DNA of 64,000 nt from Ramlibacter agri (GCF_012927085.1 NZ_JABBFX010000002.1:868001-932000), one strand, 5' to 3'; counted from the stretch's first letter, positions 43,809-53,108 are shown. The notes: a model not told the origin generated them from the sequence alone. A program made the numbers and translations.

Positions 43809-44393
43809 TCAGCGCAGCAGGAAGAACAGCAGCACGATGATGACCACTGCGACCAGGCCCCATTGCCAGGCCGGCACGCCACTCTTCTTCGGGGCCGGCG
43901 GCGGGTCCGGCGGCAGCGCGGCTTCGGCCGCATAGGCCTGCGGATAGCGGCGCTCCATCTCGGCGTCGAAGCGCTTGAAGAACTCTTCGGCCATCGACTT
44001 CGCGACGCCATCGACCAGGCGCTGGCCCACCTGCGCGATCTTGCCGCCCACCTGCGCGGTGGCGCTGTAGGTCAGCTCGCAGCCGGCGCCTTCGCTGGGC
44101 GGCGCCAGGCTCACCTTGGCCGAACCCTTGCCGAAACCGGCCGGGCCGCCCTGGCCTTCGAAGTTCAGCGTGTAGCTGTTCGGCGGCAGCACGTCGGTCA
44201 GCAGGATCTTGCCGTTGAAGCGTGCGGCCACCGGCCCGATCTTCACGGCCATGCCGACGGCGTACTGGTTCTCGCCGGTGCCTTCGACCTTGTCGCAGCC
44301 GGGGATGCAGGCCTTCAGCACCTCCGGGTCGTTGAGGGCATCCCAGGCCTGTTGTTGCGGGACCGCCAGGCGGCGGCTGCCTTGCATTTCCAT
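43809..44393 (-). CDS. coxG: CoxG-like SRPBCC protein (CO dehydrogenase subunit G family)
   Basis: The 194-residue protein has a CoxG/SRPBCC lipid-binding fold (1 to about 150, AWDALNDPEVLKACIPGCDKV and GKIAQVGQRLVDGVAKSMAEEFF). A Pro-rich linker and one C-terminal membrane helix (about 170-193) follow. In Oligotropha CoxG is thought to anchor the CO dehydrogenase to the membrane. It follows coxE by 15 bp, in the same order as in cox operons. Confidence 0.9.
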   Translation of the reverse strand: MEMQGSRRLAVPQQQAWDALNDPEVLKACIPGCDKVEGTGENQYAVGMAVKIGPVAARFNGKILLTDVLPPNSYTLNFEGQGGPAGFGKGSAKVSLAPPSEGAGCELTYSATAQVGGKIAQVGQRLVDGVAKSMAEEFFKRFDAEMERRYPQAYAAEAALPPDPPPAPKKSGVPAWQWGLVAVVIIVLLFFLLR

Positions 44394-44408
44394 GTCGTTT
44401 GCCTCGTT

Positions 44409-45584
44409 CTAGTTTTTCAAGAGAGTGGCCAGGCTGGCGGCGAGATCCTCCAGCTTGGCGAGGTTGTGCACGGCCAGCATGCCGTGGGCGTAACGGTCCA
44501 GCACCGCCGCTCCCCGCGCCAGCGGAGCATAGCCCTCGTAGCGAAGCAGCGGGTTCAGCCACAGCAGCCGGCGACAGCGATGCGTCAGCCAATCGAGTTC
44601 GCGCGCCAGCACCTCGGGTTCGCCGGTGTCGAGCCCGTCGCTGACGACCAGCACCAGCGTGCGCCTGCCAACGAGCCGGCGCGCGTGCTGCTGGTGCAAG
44701 GTCGCAAGAGACTCGCCCAGCCGCGTGCCGCCCGCGAAGTCGTCGATGGAGGCACTGGCCGCGGCCAGCATCGCGTCGGTGTCGGCCAGACGGAAGGCGG
44801 GCGTGAGGTCCGTGAGATGCGTGCCGAACGCGAACACGTCGCGCCGGCGCTGGCCACGCGTGGCCGCATGCAGGAAGGCGAGCAGCAGGCGCGCATAGCG
44901 CTCCATCGAGCCGGATACATCCACCAGCACCAGCAGCGGCAACGGCTCCACGTTGCGCTGCAAGCGGCGCAGCAGCATCAGCTCACCACCGGTGTGGGCC
45001 GCCGCGCGGATGGTGCGCGCCCAGTGCAGCTGCGCGCCACGCGTGCCGGGGCGCGTGCGCCGCACGGGAATTCGCGGCACCGGCAGCGCCACTTCGCGCG
45101 CGAGCCGCTCGACCAGGCGGAATTCGCTGGCGCTCATCGCGTTGAAGTCGGCGTGCTTCAGGCGCTGCATCGCGCTGGCCGTCATGGCCGCGTCGAACTC
45201 CACTTCTTCTTCGGGCGGCTTGGGTGCGCCGCCGTAGCGCTGCTGCGGCGCCAGCGCCTCGCTCACGCGCGGGCGGCGCTTCTGCGGCTGCGCGGACGGC
45301 GCCTTCGGCAGCATCTGCTGCAGCAGCTTGTGGGCGATCTCGGGGTCGCGGAACCAGGCGTCGAACAGCTCGCGGAAGACTCCGCGCTCCTGTTCGCGGC
45401 TGACCAGCACTGCTTCCATCGCTGCGCCGAAATCGCCCTTGTCCTTGACGCCGACCAGCTGCGCGGCCTCCTGCGCCAGCGCGATGCGGGCGCTGTCCAC
45501 GCGCAGGCCGGCGCGCCTGAGCGCGCGGCCGAAGCCCGCGATGTTGTCGGCCAGCTTGCCGCTGCGCGCGTCACCGAGCAGCAT
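44409..45584 (-). CDS. coxE: CoxE-like VWA-domain protein
   Basis: The 391-residue protein has a von Willebrand A fold in its C-terminal half, with the MIDAS motif LVDVSGSMERYA near 200 and a second site in VVSDGLDTGEP. The N-terminal half is alpha-helical. In Oligotropha, CoxD (MoxR-like AAA+) and CoxE help mature the Cu/Mo active site. The MoxR gene directly upstream fits this pairing. I chose the ATG at 45584, which begins 14 bp after the MoxR stop. Confidence 0.88.
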   Translation of the reverse strand: MLLGDARSGKLADNIAGFGRALRRAGLRVDSARIALAQEAAQLVGVKDKGDFGAAMEAVLVSREQERGVFRELFDAWFRDPEIAHKLLQQMLPKAPSAQPQKRRPRVSEALAPQQRYGGAPKPPEEEVEFDAAMTASAMQRLKHADFNAMSASEFRLVERLAREVALPVPRIPVRRTRPGTRGAQLHWARTIRAAAHTGGELMLLRRLQRNVEPLPLLVLVDVSGSMERYARLLLAFLHAATRGQRRRDVFAFGTHLTDLTPAFRLADTDAMLAAASASIDDFAGGTRLGESLATLHQQHARRLVGRRTLVLVVSDGLDTGEPEVLARELDWLTHRCRRLLWLNPLLRYEGYAPLARGAAVLDRYAHGMLAVHNLAKLEDLAASLATLLKN

Positions 45585-45597
45585 GGCCCATGCTCCC

Positions 45598-46509
45598 TCA
45601 GGCCGCCGCGGCGGGCTCGGGTTTGAGCAGCTCGCCGGCGAGCTCGCGGGTGAGCGCCGCCACGTCCTCGCGCTGCTTGAACAGGATACCGGCGGTGTCG
45701 GCGACGATCTCGGGGTCCAGCGCCAGCGTGTCCAGCGCCACCAGCGCCTTGGCCCACTCCACGCTCTCGGCGATACCAGGCGCGCGCTGGAAGGCATTGG
45801 CGAAGGGCTGGCTGCGCAGCCGGCCGACGAAGTCCGCCACCTGCTGCGACAGCGCCTCGCCAGCCTCGGGCACGCGGGCGCGCACGATGGCGAGCTCGCG
45901 TTCGCGCTCGGGGTAGTCCAGCCAGTGGTAGAGGCAGCGGCGCTTGACGGCGTCGTTCAGCTCGCGCGTGCGGTTGCTGGTGAGGATGGTCACCGGCGTG
46001 TGCTGCGCCTGGATCGTGCCGATCTCGGGAATGCTCACCTGGTACTCGCCCAGGTATTCCAGCAGGAAGGCCTCGAAGGGTTCGTCGGCCCGGTCCACCT
46101 CGTCGATCAGCAGCACGGCGCCAGGCGCAGGCGCTTGCAGTGCCTGCAGCAAGGGACGCCGGATCAGGTAGCGATCCTGGTAGACCTCGCGCTCCACCTG
46201 GTCGGCGCTTTCCTGGCCTTCGACCGCGCGCATGTGCAGCAGCTGCGCGGCGTAGTTCCACTCGTACAGCGCTTCGCGCAGCTCCAGGCCGTCGTAGCAC
46301 TGCAGGCGCAGCAACTGCCGCTGCAAGGCGACCGCCAATGCCTTGGCCAGCTCCGTCTTGCCGACGCCGGGCTCGCCTTCCAGCAGCAGCGGGCGCTGCA
46401 GCTTCAGGGCCAGGAAGACGGCTGTGGCGAGGCGGCGCTCGGCGTAGTAGCCGGCCGCGACCAGGGCTTGCTGGAGTTCGTCGATGGAGGGGAACGGGGA
46501 GGCAGTCAT
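45598..46509 (-). CDS. coxD: CoxD-like MoxR-family AAA+ ATPase
   Basis: The 303-residue chaperone ATPase has Walker A GEPGVGKTELAKA near 43-55, Walker B VLLIDEVDRADEPF, sensor motif ILTSNRTREL, and the family ending CLYHWLDYPERERE. With CoxE it remodels the molybdenum hydroxylase during cofactor maturation, by analogy to CoxD of Oligotropha. Between it and coxM lies a pair of head-to-head family B repeats (46525-46604). Confidence 0.9.
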   Translation of the reverse strand: MTASPFPSIDELQQALVAAGYYAERRLATAVFLALKLQRPLLLEGEPGVGKTELAKALAVALQRQLLRLQCYDGLELREALYEWNYAAQLLHMRAVEGQESADQVEREVYQDRYLIRRPLLQALQAPAPGAVLLIDEVDRADEPFEAFLLEYLGEYQVSIPEIGTIQAQHTPVTILTSNRTRELNDAVKRRCLYHWLDYPERERELAIVRARVPEAGEALSQQVADFVGRLRSQPFANAFQRAPGIAESVEWAKALVALDTLALDPEIVADTAGILFKQREDVAALTRELAGELLKPEPAAAA

Positions 46510-46524
46510 CTGGGATGAATTATT

Positions 46525-46604
46525 CCCTCCCCCTCTGGGGGAGGGTCAGGGTGGGGGCATGCACGCAGCTGCCCCCACCCCTGCCCTCCCCCAGAGGGGG
46601 AGGG
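46525..46604. repeat. Head-to-head pair of family B repeats between coxM and coxD
   Basis: Two 35-bp copies (46525-46559 and 46570-46604) match at 32 of 35 positions in opposite orientation. They could form a long stem-loop in the cox transcript. They fill most of the 107-bp gap, which otherwise shows no gene. Confidence 0.8.
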
Positions 46605-46616
46605 AGCAAAGAAGAA

Positions 46617-47411
46617 TCACCCCAAGGCCTTCGCCACCGCCCGCTGCGTCAGCACGCCCACCAGGTTCGCCCGGTAGGCCGCGCTCGCATGCAGGTCGGC
46701 CGACAGCCCGGACGAGTCGACCTTCACGCCGGCCGCGGCCTGCGGGTCGAAGCTCTTCGTCAAGGCCTGTTCCAGCCCGGTGTGGCGGAACACGCCGTTG
46801 CCGCCGCCGGTGACCGCCACCCGCACGCCGCTGTCCGTCTGGGCGACGAACACGCCGATCAGCGCGAAGCGCGAAGCCGGCTGCTTGAACTTGATGTAGG
46901 CCGCCTTCCTGGCGATCGGGAAGCTCACCGAGGTGATCACCTCGCCTTCTTCCAGCGCAGTCGTGAACAGGCCCTGGAAGAAGTCGTCGGCCGCGATCTT
47001 GCGCTTGTTGGTGTTGACCGTCGCGCCCAGCGCCAGCACCGCCGCCGGATAGCAGGCCGCGGGATCGTTGTTGGCGAGCGAACCGCCGATGGTGCCCATC
47101 GCACGGACCTGGCGGTCGCCGATGCCGCCGGCCAGGTCGGCCAGCGCCGGGATCGCGGACTTGACGTCCGCGCCGGAGGCGACGTCGGCGTGCTTCGTCA
47201 TCGCGCCGATCACGATCGCGTTGCCGTCACGCTTGATGCCCGCCAGTTCGGCGATGGCGCCCAGGTCGACCAGTTGCTCCGGGTTGGCCAGCCGCAGCTT
47301 CATCGAAGCCAGCAGGGTCTGGCCGCCGGCCAGCAGCTTGGCGTTGGAGTTGGCCGCCAGCTTGGCGGCGTCGCCTAGCGAGGAAGGACGTTGGAAATCG
47401 AATGCGTACAT
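46617..47411 (-). CDS. coxM: CoxM-like FAD-binding subunit of molybdenum hydroxylase
   Basis: The 264-residue flavoprotein subunit has the vanillyl-oxidase-type FAD motif AGGQTLLASMKLRLA near 28-42 and the TIGGSLANNDPAA motif near 107-119. It passes electrons from the Mo/FeS subunits to the acceptor. It lies after coxL (15 bp) in an S-L-M gene order, not the M-S-L order of Oligotropha. Confidence 0.92.
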   Translation of the reverse strand: MYAFDFQRPSSLGDAAKLAANSNAKLLAGGQTLLASMKLRLANPEQLVDLGAIAELAGIKRDGNAIVIGAMTKHADVASGADVKSAIPALADLAGGIGDRQVRAMGTIGGSLANNDPAACYPAAVLALGATVNTNKRKIAADDFFQGLFTTALEEGEVITSVSFPIARKAAYIKFKQPASRFALIGVFVAQTDSGVRVAVTGGGNGVFRHTGLEQALTKSFDPQAAAGVKVDSSGLSADLHASAAYRANLVGVLTQRAVAKALG

Positions 47412-47426
47412 GGTGGTCCTCCGTTT

Positions 47427-49802
47427 TCAGGGCTTGGCCGCCTGGATGGCTTCCCAGACGCGCGCCGGCGAGGCGGGCATGTCCAGGTCCTTCACGCCCA
47501 GCGGGCGCAGCGCGTCGAGCACGGCGTTCATCACCGCCGGCGGCGAGCCGATGGCGCCGGCCTCGCCGCAGCCCTTGGTGCCCAGCGGGTTGTGCGTGCA
47601 GGGCGTGCAGACCGTGTCCAGCGTGAAGCTCGGGAAGTCGTCGGCCCGCGGCATCGCGTAGTCCATCATCGAGCCGGTCAGCAGCTGGCCGCTGTCCTTG
47701 TCGTACACGCAGTTTTCCAGCAGCGCCTGGCCGATGCCCTGCACCAGCCCGCCATGCACCTGGCCCTCGACGATCATCGGGTTGATGATGGTGCCGAAGT
47801 CGTCCACGGCGGTGAACTTGTCCAGCCGCACCACGCCCGTAGCCGGGTCCACTTCCACTTCGGCGACGTAGGTGCCGGCCGGGAAGGTGAAGTTGGTCGG
47901 GTCGTAGAACGCGGTCTCGTTCAGCCCCGGCTCCAGTTTGTCCAGCGGGTAGTTGTGCGGCACGTAGGCCGTCAGCGCCACCTGGCCGAAGGGGATCTTC
48001 TTGTCGGTGCCCTTCACCGTGAACTCGCCGTTGGCGAATTCGACGTCGCCGTCGCCCGCTTCCATCAGGTGCGCCGCGATCTTCTTGGCCTTGGCCTCGA
48101 TCTTGTCCAGCGCCTTCATGATGGCGGCCCCGCCGACGCTGATGGAGCGCGAGCCGTAGGTGCCCATGCCGAAGGGCACGCGGCCGGTGTCGCCGTGCAC
48201 CACGTCGACGTTCTCCACCGGGATGCCCAGGCGCGCCGCCACCACCTGCGCGAAGGTGGTCTCGTGGCCCTGGCCGTGGCTGTGCGAACCGGTGAACACC
48301 GTGACGCTGCCGGTCGGGTGCACGCGGATCTCGCCGCACTCGAACAGGCCAGCCCGCGCGCCCAGGGCACCCGCGATGTTCGACGGCGCGATGCCGCAGG
48401 CCTCGATGTAGCTGCTGTAGCCGATGCCCCGCTTCAGGCCCTTGGCCTCGCTCGCCTTTCGGCGGGCGTCGAAGCCCTTCACGTCCGCCAGCGCGTTGGC
48501 CTTGTGCATGGCGCCGACGTAGTCGCCGGTGTCGTACTGCAAGGCCACGGGCGTCTGGTAGGGGAAGGCCGTGATCATGTTGCGCTCGCGCAGTTCGTCC
48601 TGCGGGATGTTCATCTCCCAGGCCGCGCGCGTGACGATGCGTTCCAGCAGGTAGGTCGCTTCCGGCCGGCCCGCGCCGCGGTAGGCATCCACGGGCGCCG
48701 TGTTGGTGAACCAGGCGTCCACCTCGCAGTAGATCTGCGGCGTGGTGTACTGGCCTGCCAGCAGGGTCGCGTACAGGATGGTCGGCACCGCGGTGGCGAA
48801 GGTGGAGAGATACGCGCCCAGGTTGGCGTCGGTGTGCACCCGCAGCGCCTGGAACTTGCCCTGGCTGTCCATGGCCAGTTCGGCGTGCGACACGTGGTCG
48901 CGGCCGTGCGCGTCGGACAGGAAGGCTTCGCTGCGGTCGCAGGTCCACTTCACGGCGCAATTGAGCTGCTTGGCAGCCCAAGTCAGCGCCACGTCCTCGG
49001 CGTACAGGTAGATCTTGCTGCCGAAGCCGCCGCCCACGTCCGGCGCGATCACGCGCACCTTGTGTTCGGGCAGGCCCAGCACGAAGGCCGTCATCAGCAG
49101 GCGCTCGACGTGCGGGTTCTGGTTGGCGACGTACAGCGTGTATTCGTCGTTGGCGCGGCTGTAGGCGCCGATGGCGGCGCGCGGCTCCATCGCGTTGGGC
49201 ACCAGGCGGTTGTTCACCAGGTCCAGCTTGGTCACGTGGGCGGCCTTGGCGAAGACGGCGTCCACCGCCGCCTTGTCGCCGATCGCCCACTTGTAGCAGT
49301 GGTTGTCCGGCGCGATGTCGTGCAGCGCGCTGGCCTGGGCGGCGTCACGCACGTCCACCACCGCGGGCAGGACGTCGTAGTCCACTTCCACGGCTTCGGC
49401 GGCGTTGCGCGCCTGTTCCACGGTTTCGGCGACGACCATCGCCACGTGGTCGCCCACGTAGCGCACCTTGCCTTGCGCCAGGATCGGGTGCGGCGGCTCC
49501 TTCATCGGCTGGCCGTCGGTGCTGGTGATCAGCCAGCCGCAGGGCAGCCCGCCCATCTTGCCGGCGACGTCGGCGCCGGTGAAGACCTTGACGACGCCGG
49601 GCATGGCCGCGGCGCGCTCGGTGGCTACGCTCTTGATCGTTGCGTGCGCATGCGGCGAACGCACGAACGCGGCATAGCGCTGGTTCGGCAGGTTGATGTC
49701 GTCGGTGTACTGGCCGCTGCCGGTGAGGAAGCGGTAGTCCTCCTTGCGGCGGACTTTCTCGCCGATGTGGGGCAGCTTGGCGAAGCCGTCGGATGCGCCC
49801 AT
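47427..49802 (-). CDS. coxL: CoxL-like molybdenum-binding large subunit, form II
   Basis: The 791-residue molybdopterin-cytosine-dinucleotide hydroxylase large subunit contains the form II motif AYRGAGR near 382, not the AYxCSFR motif that marks true aerobic CO dehydrogenase. The cysteine that carries the Cu in form I is therefore missing. The C-terminal catalytic Glu is in GCGEAGAIG near 745. Cofactor segments DVGGGFGSK and [16 protein letters not shown] are clear. Substrate is unknown; form II relatives oxidise aldehydes, N-heterocycles or other compounds. It begins 1 bp after the coxS stop. Confidence 0.92.
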   Translation of the reverse strand: MGASDGFAKLPHIGEKVRRKEDYRFLTGSGQYTDDINLPNQRYAAFVRSPHAHATIKSVATERAAAMPGVVKVFTGADVAGKMGGLPCGWLITSTDGQPMKEPPHPILAQGKVRYVGDHVAMVVAETVEQARNAAEAVEVDYDVLPAVVDVRDAAQASALHDIAPDNHCYKWAIGDKAAVDAVFAKAAHVTKLDLVNNRLVPNAMEPRAAIGAYSRANDEYTLYVANQNPHVERLLMTAFVLGLPEHKVRVIAPDVGGGFGSKIYLYAEDVALTWAAKQLNCAVKWTCDRSEAFLSDAHGRDHVSHAELAMDSQGKFQALRVHTDANLGAYLSTFATAVPTILYATLLAGQYTTPQIYCEVDAWFTNTAPVDAYRGAGRPEATYLLERIVTRAAWEMNIPQDELRERNMITAFPYQTPVALQYDTGDYVGAMHKANALADVKGFDARRKASEAKGLKRGIGYSSYIEACGIAPSNIAGALGARAGLFECGEIRVHPTGSVTVFTGSHSHGQGHETTFAQVVAARLGIPVENVDVVHGDTGRVPFGMGTYGSRSISVGGAAIMKALDKIEAKAKKIAAHLMEAGDGDVEFANGEFTVKGTDKKIPFGQVALTAYVPHNYPLDKLEPGLNETAFYDPTNFTFPAGTYVAEVEVDPATGVVRLDKFTAVDDFGTIINPMIVEGQVHGGLVQGIGQALLENCVYDKDSGQLLTGSMMDYAMPRADDFPSFTLDTVCTPCTHNPLGTKGCGEAGAIGSPPAVMNAVLDALRPLGVKDLDMPASPARVWEAIQAAKP

Positions 49803-49803
49803 G

Positions 49804-50274
49804 TCACACCCCCTTCATGTCGGCCGCGCCCTGCTGCACGGCCTTGACGATGTTCTGGTAGCCGGTGCAGCGGCACAGGTTGCCTTCGAGCTGCTCGCGG
49901 ATCTGCGCCTCGCCCGCGCCGGGGTGGCGCTGGCACAGGTCCAGCGCGCTCATGACCATGCCCGGGGTACAGAAGCCGCATTGCAGGCCGTGGCACTCCT
50001 TGAAGGCCGCCTGCATCGGGTGCAGCGTGCCGTCCGCCTGGGCCAGGCCCTCGATGGTGGTGATCTCCGCGCCGGGGTGCTGCGCGGCCAGCGTGTTGCA
50101 GGACTTGATGGCGCGGCCGTTGACGAGGACCGTGCAGGCGCCGCATTGAGCGGTGTCGCAGCCCACGTGGGTTCCCGTCAGGCGCAGGTTTTCGCGGATG
50201 GCCGTGACCAGCAACGTGTTCGGCGCGACGTCCACCGACGCCTGCTTGCCGTTGACCTTGAGTTGTACCAGCAT
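49804..50274 (-). CDS. coxS: CoxS-like [2Fe-2S] subunit of molybdenum hydroxylase
   Basis: The 156-residue iron-sulfur subunit has a plant-ferredoxin cluster (C39, C44, C47, C59 in [10 protein letters not shown]) and a C-terminal four-helix cluster (C99, C102, C134, C136 in CGFCTPG and CRCTG). It is the first gene of the hydroxylase operon. I chose the ATG at 50274 because an AGGAG site (50284-50288) sits 9 nt upstream. A GAF-Fis regulator gene is divergent at 50444. Confidence 0.94.
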   Translation of the reverse strand: MLVQLKVNGKQASVDVAPNTLLVTAIRENLRLTGTHVGCDTAQCGACTVLVNGRAIKSCNTLAAQHPGAEITTIEGLAQADGTLHPMQAAFKECHGLQCGFCTPGMVMSALDLCQRHPGAGEAQIREQLEGNLCRCTGYQNIVKAVQQGAADMKGV

Positions 50275-50333
50275 GTCTGTTGTCTCCTGAGGGTCTAGCA
50301 AAAAACGATTGTTGAACCCGACCCTGGGCCGTT

Positions 50334-50352
50334 CCCTAGGCGAAACCCTAGG
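50334..50352. promoter_or_regulatory. Direct CCCTAGG repeats in the coxS/regulator gap
   Basis: CCCTAGG occurs at 50334-50340 and again at 50346-50352, exactly 12 bp apart; each contains the palindrome CCTAGG. They lie 60 bp upstream of coxS and 92 bp upstream of the regulator. They are candidate binding sites; their short length leaves room for chance. Confidence 0.35.
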
Positions 50353-50443
50353 TCCGGGCGCCACTGGCGGGAAATTCTCAAAATGGAACAATGGCTGCGC
50401 TGCGGCCCCTTACCATCCCGGCCCAGCCCAGGGAGCCAGCCGA

Positions 50444-51565
50444 ATGAACCTGCCAGCTACCGTCGCCGCACAGAACCGCCTGCTGGAAATCGAGCAGGCG
50501 CGCCGCGCCGTGCTGGACGAAGGCAGTTCCATGACCGACATGCTGGTGAACAGCTGGTACGACGGCGCCTGGATCGAGCGCTCCTGGCGCCGCTGCCTGC
50601 AAAGCGGCCAGCGCCCGCAGGACCCGGTGGGCTTCGACCTGATCCCGGCGCCGCAGATCCGGCGCGTCGAGGAGGCCAACCACCAGCTCGTGACCGCCGC
50701 CCGCCCGGTGCTGGAGCAACTGGGCCGTGCCATCGCCAGCACCCGCTACTTCGCCATCCTGACCAATGAGGAAGGCGTGGTGGTCGACGCGCACGGGCCG
50801 ATCGACCGCAGCGACCCGCGCGCCAGCGTCATCACGCGCATCGGCGTCGACCTGTCGGAGCGCAGCGTCGGCACCACCGCCATCGGCGCGGCGCTGACCG
50901 AGCTGCAGCCGGTGTGGCTGCACCGCGGCGAACACTTCTTCCAGGACACCGGCTGCTACAGCTGCGCCGGCGCGCCCCTGTTCGGGCCGGACGGCCGCTG
51001 CGTCGGCATGCTGGACCTGACCGGCATCGACGCCGCCGAACGCCCGGAGCTGAAGCACCTGGTGACGCAGTCGGCCCGCAGCATCGAGAACGCCCTGACG
51101 CTCGCGCGACCGCACCGGCTGGTGCTGCGCCTGAACTGGCCGGGGCGGCTGCTGGGGGACGACGACGACGGCATCGTCTGCCTCGATGGCGACGGCTGGG
51201 TGACCGGCAGCAACGGCGCTGCCCGCCAGATGGTGCCCGCGCTGGCCGGCGCCGGCCGGCAGCCGGTGCACTGCAGCGAACTCTTCGCCCAGCCTTGGGA
51301 ACCGCTGTACGACCTGGCTCGCTGCTCGGAACAGGCGGCGCTGGAACTGCCGCTCTGGTCCGGGCTGCGGCTGGCCGCCCTGCCCCAGCTGCCCCGCGAC
51401 AACGCCTCGGCGCAGCGCGTTCCATTGCGCGATGTGGAAATTGCGATGATCCGCAGGGCGGTCAGCGACGCGCGCGGCAACGTCATGGAAGCGGCCCGCG
51501 CCCTCGGTATCAGCCGCGCAACGGTTTACCGCAAGCTGTCACGAAAACCCGGCAAAAGCTGCTGA
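50444..51565 (+). CDS. GAF-Fis transcriptional regulator lacking the AAA+ domain
   Basis: The 373-residue regulator resembles AcoR-type activators. It has an N-terminal signal-input part (about 20-220) including a GAF-like domain (YFAILTNEEGVVVDAHG; VGTTAIGAALTELQP; CYSCAGAPLFGPDGRCVGMLDLTG) and a C-terminal Fis-type HTH (DARGNVMEAARALGISRATVYRK near 335-360). The sigma-54 AAA+ domain with GAFTGA and Walker motifs is absent, so it should not activate sigma-54 polymerase by itself. It is divergent from the cox-like operon, which it likely controls. The start has a GGGAG site at 50431. Confidence 0.83.
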   Translation: MNLPATVAAQNRLLEIEQARRAVLDEGSSMTDMLVNSWYDGAWIERSWRRCLQSGQRPQDPVGFDLIPAPQIRRVEEANHQLVTAARPVLEQLGRAIASTRYFAILTNEEGVVVDAHGPIDRSDPRASVITRIGVDLSERSVGTTAIGAALTELQPVWLHRGEHFFQDTGCYSCAGAPLFGPDGRCVGMLDLTGIDAAERPELKHLVTQSARSIENALTLARPHRLVLRLNWPGRLLGDDDDGIVCLDGDGWVTGSNGAARQMVPALAGAGRQPVHCSELFAQPWEPLYDLARCSEQAALELPLWSGLRLAALPQLPRDNASAQRVPLRDVEIAMIRRAVSDARGNVMEAARALGISRATVYRKLSRKPGKSC

Positions 51566-51730
51566 CAGAAGACTGACGCGCCTAGAATGGGCGCGTGCCA
51601 GTGGTTCAGGCACATAACAAGTTTGTCTTCGGGGGACTTCCCGCACCAGGCCGTCGCTGCCGCATCAGCAGCGAAGCAGGCCGCGTGCGCGAACACAGAG
51701 GACCCGCCCGCGCGGCGGGGAACCGTAGCG

Positions 51731-52309
51731 ATGTTTGGACTGCGGAAACTGATGGGACGTGACGCGCCGGTCACGCAGCAGCCGGAGGAAGACCACAACA
51801 CGCAGGTCGACTCCAAGCTGCCGCATGGCGCGAACCTGGAGGCCGAATACGAGGCCCTCATCCTGTCGCAGTGCACGCGCTGGGGCATTTCGGAGACCTG
51901 CATCACGGTGGAAGTGCGCAATGCCGGCCGCGGGCCGCACGGGCGCGACGTCTACCTGGCCATGATCCGCCTCGCCCGCTGGGAGCGCGACTCGGCCCTG
52001 CGCATCCTGCTGGGGCTGCCGCTGCTGGAAGCCAAGATCCGGAAGATCCTGCACACGCTGTGGCTGATGGAAGTCAGCCACTTCGGCGGCCTGTGGCTGC
52101 ATGCGTCCGAGCAGCTGGCCGGCACCGACGCGATGGAGGAACTGCGCCGGCTGGTGGTGGCCCTGGCCCCCGAGCCGGCGCCGGTGGGCACGGGCGGCAA
52201 CGACGCCTTCGGCAGCGTGCTGGGCCAGCTGCCACCCGCCAGCGGCGCGACGAGCCATGCGCCGCTGGCGCCGCAGCACAGCCAGCCGGGGGAATCGCTT
52301 CCGCGTTGA
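51731..52309 (+). CDS. Conserved hypothetical protein, unknown function
   Basis: I do not recognise this 192-residue protein. The middle (about 40-140) is a compact alpha/beta region with VEVRNAGRGPHGRDVYLAMIR and a helical ALRILLGLPLLEAKIRKILH. The tail is Pro/Ser/Ala-rich and low in complexity. There is no signal peptide or membrane helix. I chose the ATG at 51731 because GGGGAACC lies just upstream; an in-frame ATG at 51587 would add an unlikely N-terminus. A weak CTGACA/TAGAAT promoter pair (51562-51588) may lie ahead. It stands alone between the GAF-Fis gene and modE. Confidence 0.6.
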   Translation: MFGLRKLMGRDAPVTQQPEEDHNTQVDSKLPHGANLEAEYEALILSQCTRWGISETCITVEVRNAGRGPHGRDVYLAMIRLARWERDSALRILLGLPLLEAKIRKILHTLWLMEVSHFGGLWLHASEQLAGTDAMEELRRLVVALAPEPAPVGTGGNDAFGSVLGQLPPASGATSHAPLAPQHSQPGESLPR

Positions 52310-52323
52310 ACGCGCGGCCGGCG

Positions 52324-53070
52324 TCACTCCCCCAAAGCCACCACCACCGCCGACGGCTCGACCCGCGCCACCGCCTGCGCGCCCTTGCGCAAGCCGCTGC
52401 CAGCCTCGGCGAAGCCCACCAGCTGCAAACCACCGGCCAGCGACAAGGCCACTTCGCCGCCGCTGGCACGCGGGGCGCGCGTCACCGTGCCGGCGAGCTG
52501 GTTCACTGCTGCTGCGTCCGGCTCGCCGCCCGCGACGCCAACCGCCGTCGCCTTGCAAAGCGCCAGCACCGGCAAGCCCTTCTTCAACCCCAGCAACTGC
52601 ACGCTCTCGCGCGTGATCCGCGCCACCAGCGGGTCGCCCCCGGCCAGCGTCAGCCCCACCTCCATCGCGCCCGCGCGCGGACGCAACGCCGCCACCGTGG
52701 CGGGCAGCTGGTTGCGCATGCTGGTGCGCAGCGCGATGCCACCCAGCGCCGGCGCGGGCGCCTGCAGCCGCCCCAGTACCGCGAGGCGGGCCCGCGCCAT
52801 TTCGTCGGCCGCGTGCAGCACCTGCTCGCCCGCCGGCGTCGGCCGCGCGCCGCCGCCGCCCGTGCCGCCCACCGCGCGATCCAGCAGCGGCGCGCCGGCC
52901 AGGTTGCTCAAGGTGTCCAGTGCCTGCCAGGCCGCCTTGTAGCTGACGCCGGCATCGCGCGCGGCCTGCGAGATGGATCCCACCGCGGCGACGCGGCGCA
53001 GGATCTCCACGCGCTTGTCGGCGGTGGCGTGGCCGAGGGCGCCGGCCAGTTCGAGCTTGTTGCGGGACAT
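52324..53070 (-). CDS. modE: Molybdate-responsive regulator ModE
   Basis: The 248-residue regulator has an N-terminal LysR-like winged helix of ModE (EILRRVAAVGSISQAARDAGVSYKAAWQ near 20-50). Two TOBE/Mop domains follow (about 120-185 and 190-248), with SMRNQLPATV and GEVALSLAGGLQLVGF-type motifs. Molybdate-bound ModE represses molybdate uptake genes. It is divergent from modABC, with a ModE-like box in the gap. I chose the ATG at 53070. Confidence 0.92.
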   Translation of the reverse strand: MSRNKLELAGALGHATADKRVEILRRVAAVGSISQAARDAGVSYKAAWQALDTLSNLAGAPLLDRAVGGTGGGGARPTPAGEQVLHAADEMARARLAVLGRLQAPAPALGGIALRTSMRNQLPATVAALRPRAGAMEVGLTLAGGDPLVARITRESVQLLGLKKGLPVLALCKATAVGVAGGEPDAAAVNQLAGTVTRAPRASGGEVALSLAGGLQLVGFAEAGSGLRKGAQAVARVEPSAVVVALGE

Positions 53071-53076
53071 GGACCC

Positions 53077-53108
53077 TATACTAGGCGCTATTCCAATCAT
53101 GAATAGCG
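53077..53108 (+). promoter_or_regulatory. ModE-type operator over the modA promoter
   Basis: The perfect inverted repeat CGCTATTC-N7-GAATAGCG lies at 53086-53108, just downstream of a TATACT -10-like box (53077-53082). It resembles the known ModE half-site CGCTATAT. Binding would cover the modA transcription start and, at 16 bp, the modE start region. Confidence 0.72.

Noticed and set aside
46525..46604. Possible CRISPR-like repeat pair
   Set aside because: There are only two copies, in opposite orientation, with no spacers and no cas genes.
47427..50274. True aerobic CO dehydrogenase
   Set aside because: CoxL lacks the AYxCSFR motif needed for the Mo-Cu site, so I annotate it as form II of unknown substrate.
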